Shown here: piece by piece, positions 5,370-6,160 of the stretch
Position numbering within the stretch: position 1 is the first letter of the stretch
Layout of the letters: every line of letters starts with the position of its first letter
NCBI GenBank assembly: GCA_013814015.1
Contig: JACCQS010000426.1
Location: 1-6,160, forward strand
Reading direction: 5' to 3'
From: Geodermatophilaceae bacterium
Lineage (GTDB): Bacteria; Actinomycetota; Actinomycetes; Mycobacteriales; Geodermatophilaceae
Length of the DNA stretch: 6,160 bases
Notes under the pieces: generated by a model
What the model was told of the DNA's origin: nothing
The model's input: the letters and a program-made list of their open reading frames with translations, nothing else
Databases searched by the model: none
Translations under genes and position numbers: made by a program

Positions 5370-5891
5370 ATGCACGACGGCGTCGAGTTGCGCTCGGCGG
5401 TGCCGACCCGTCCGGATCCGACCGCCCTGGCCTCCTGGCGGGTCTTTCTCCGCGCCCACGCGGTGGTCACCCGCCGCCTGGAAGCCGAGTTGTTGGAGGA
5501 ACAGGATCTACCGCTGGCCTCCTACGACGTTCTGTTCCAGTTGGTCGACGCGCCCGGTCGTCGATTGCGGATGACCGAGCTGGCCAGCGCTGTACTGTTG
5601 TCGCGGTCCGGGATCTCCCGGCTGGTCGACCGGCTGCAGCGTGAAGGTCTGGTGATTCGGGAGACAGCCAGCGAGGACGCCCGCGGAATGTACGCCGTCC
5701 TCCTGCCAGCCGGCGTGTCCCGCTTACGCGATGCAGCACCAACCCACCTGCGCGGGGTTGCCGAGCACATGACCAGCAAGTTCTCCGAGGACGAACTCGA
5801 TGCGCTTCGGGCGCTGTTGGAACGGCTGTGCGACTGGCCGCTGCGCAACGACGTGTCCGCCACCCTCGACGACATCGATCTGCCGCAGTGA
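5370..5891 (+). CDS. MarR-family transcriptional regulator
   Basis: A 173-residue winged helix-turn-helix regulator of the MarR type, normally a homodimer that represses nearby genes until a small ligand binds. Residues about 18-60 form the N-terminal dimerisation helices (SWRVFLRAHAVVTRRLEAEL; ASYDVLFQLVD). MTELASAVLLSRSGISRLVD (68-87) is the helix-turn-helix with its recognition helix at about 79-92, and ASEDARGMYAVLLP (100-113) is the wing with the family D-x-R (Asp103-Arg105). A C-terminal helix pair (about 120-157) completes the dimer interface. It carries one cysteine, Cys154, with no sign of a redox pair. The gene is divergent from mrp across 96 nt and lies just upstream of the azlC-like remnant, so either its own promoter region or that transporter could be its target. 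The ligand cannot be inferred. Confidence 0.88.
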   Translation: MHDGVELRSAVPTRPDPTALASWRVFLRAHAVVTRRLEAELLEEQDLPLASYDVLFQLVDAPGRRLRMTELASAVLLSRSGISRLVDRLQREGLVIRETASEDARGMYAVLLPAGVSRLRDAAPTHLRGVAEHMTSKFSEDELDALRALLERLCDWPLRNDVSATLDDIDLPQ

Positions 5892-5894
5892 ACC

Positions 5895-5912
5895 CGGCGT
5901 CCGCGGACGCCG
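5895..5912 (+). terminator. GC-rich hairpin after marR
   Basis: CGGCGTCCGCGGACGCCG is an 18-nt perfect palindrome starting 4 nt after the marR stop. It can fold as a 7-bp stem with a CGCG loop. Only a short TT follows rather than a T-tract, as is common for actinobacterial hairpin terminators. It lies between marR and the azlC-like sequence. Confidence 0.45.
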
Positions 5913-5919
5913 TTGCCTG

Positions 5920-6160
5920 ATGAGATCGAGCGAGCATCGCAGCGAGCGGGCGCGGGTGGTCCGCCACGGCATCGGTCTGGGCACGGCCGTCGGCTCTTGG
6001 CCTACCGAGGTTGGCGGCGGGTCGCCGCCGCGCAATGGGTCATCGACGAGACAACCGCCGTCACCGTTCGAGAAAGTGGGCAGGAGCTGTCTCGGCTGGC
6101 CTTTGTGTCCAGCGGCAGTGCGCTGTTCCTGTTCTGGAATCTCACCACGGTCGCCGGTGC
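5920..6160 (+). pseudogene. AzlC-family (branched-chain amino acid exporter subunit) gene, internally deleted and frame-shifted, partial
   Basis: Two pieces of what looks like one permease lie in different frames. From ATG 5920, residues RARVVRHGIGLGTAVGS (about 5947-5997) resemble the start of actinobacterial AzlC-type permeases, after which this frame becomes Pro/Arg/Ser-rich and unlike a membrane protein. From about 5991 the next-but-one frame reads LLAYRGWRRVAAAQWVIDET and later LALF-type hydrophobic sequence ending FLFWNLTTVAG. This resembles the AzlC segment normally some 100 or more residues into the protein, with the family D-E-T/S-x-A motif. The intervening membrane helices, roughly 80 residues, are absent, and no plausible start serves the second frame. 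The simplest reading is an out-of-frame internal deletion with its junction near 5985-5997. Intact AzlC works with a small partner, AzlD, which would lie beyond the window. Family assignment is from remembered motifs; a sequencing or assembly error is an alternative. Confidence 0.55.

Noticed and set aside
5274..5459. In-frame upstream extension of mrp to 5459
   Set aside because: The added 62 residues are not like any Mrp N-terminus, overlap the marR start and cross the predicted divergent promoters; ATG 5273 has a ribosome binding site and begins the MIP18 domain properly.
4443..5574. Plus-strand open frames opposite mrp
   Set aside because: They lie antisense to conserved ATPase motifs, and the translations are low-complexity GC-rich shadow protein.

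Overview
The window is high-GC DNA with the compact gene packing, GTG starts and gene order of an actinobacterium. The order O-methyltransferase (divergent) - sigE - rseA - htrA - tatB - mrp (convergent) is the one I recall around Rv1220c-Rv1229c of Mycobacterium tuberculosis, and each protein fits that assignment. I cannot name the genus from the sequence. Here glgC directly abuts the methyltransferase, and mrp is followed by a MarR regulator and a damaged AzlC-like transporter gene.

Layout: (1) 2-415, the 3' end of glgC (ADP-glucose pyrophosphorylase, + strand). (2) 441-1058, a SAM-dependent O-methyltransferase on the minus strand, convergent with glgC. (3) 1059-1135, a short divergent regulatory region holding a good ECF-type promoter (GGGAAC, then CGTT after 17 nt) for sigE and a leaderless-type -10 for the methyltransferase. 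(4) 1136-3642, the stress operon sigE - rseA - htrA: an ECF sigma factor, its zinc-binding anti-sigma factor (GTGA start/stop overlap) and a membrane-anchored HtrA/DegP-like serine protease with a PDZ domain. (5) 3739-4128, tatB of the twin-arginine translocase. (6) 4125-5273, mrp (Fe-S carrier-type P-loop ATPase) on the minus strand; its stop codon shares the tetranucleotide CTAG with the tatB stop. (7) 5370-5891, a MarR-family regulator divergent from mrp, with a leaderless-type -10, followed by a GC-rich hairpin. (8) 5920-6160, remains of an AzlC-family permease gene. Its N-terminal piece and a later segment lie in different frames with the middle missing, and it runs off the window.

The core is a cell-envelope stress module. 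SigE probably transcribes its own operon from the ECF promoter, RseA holds SigE inactive, HtrA handles misfolded extracytoplasmic protein, and TatB serves export of folded proteins. No CRISPR, tRNA, rRNA or insertion sequence is visible, and no gene-free stretch exceeds 100 bases. I see no clear new multi-gene system; the most notable points are the SigE autoregulatory promoter and the internally deleted azlC.
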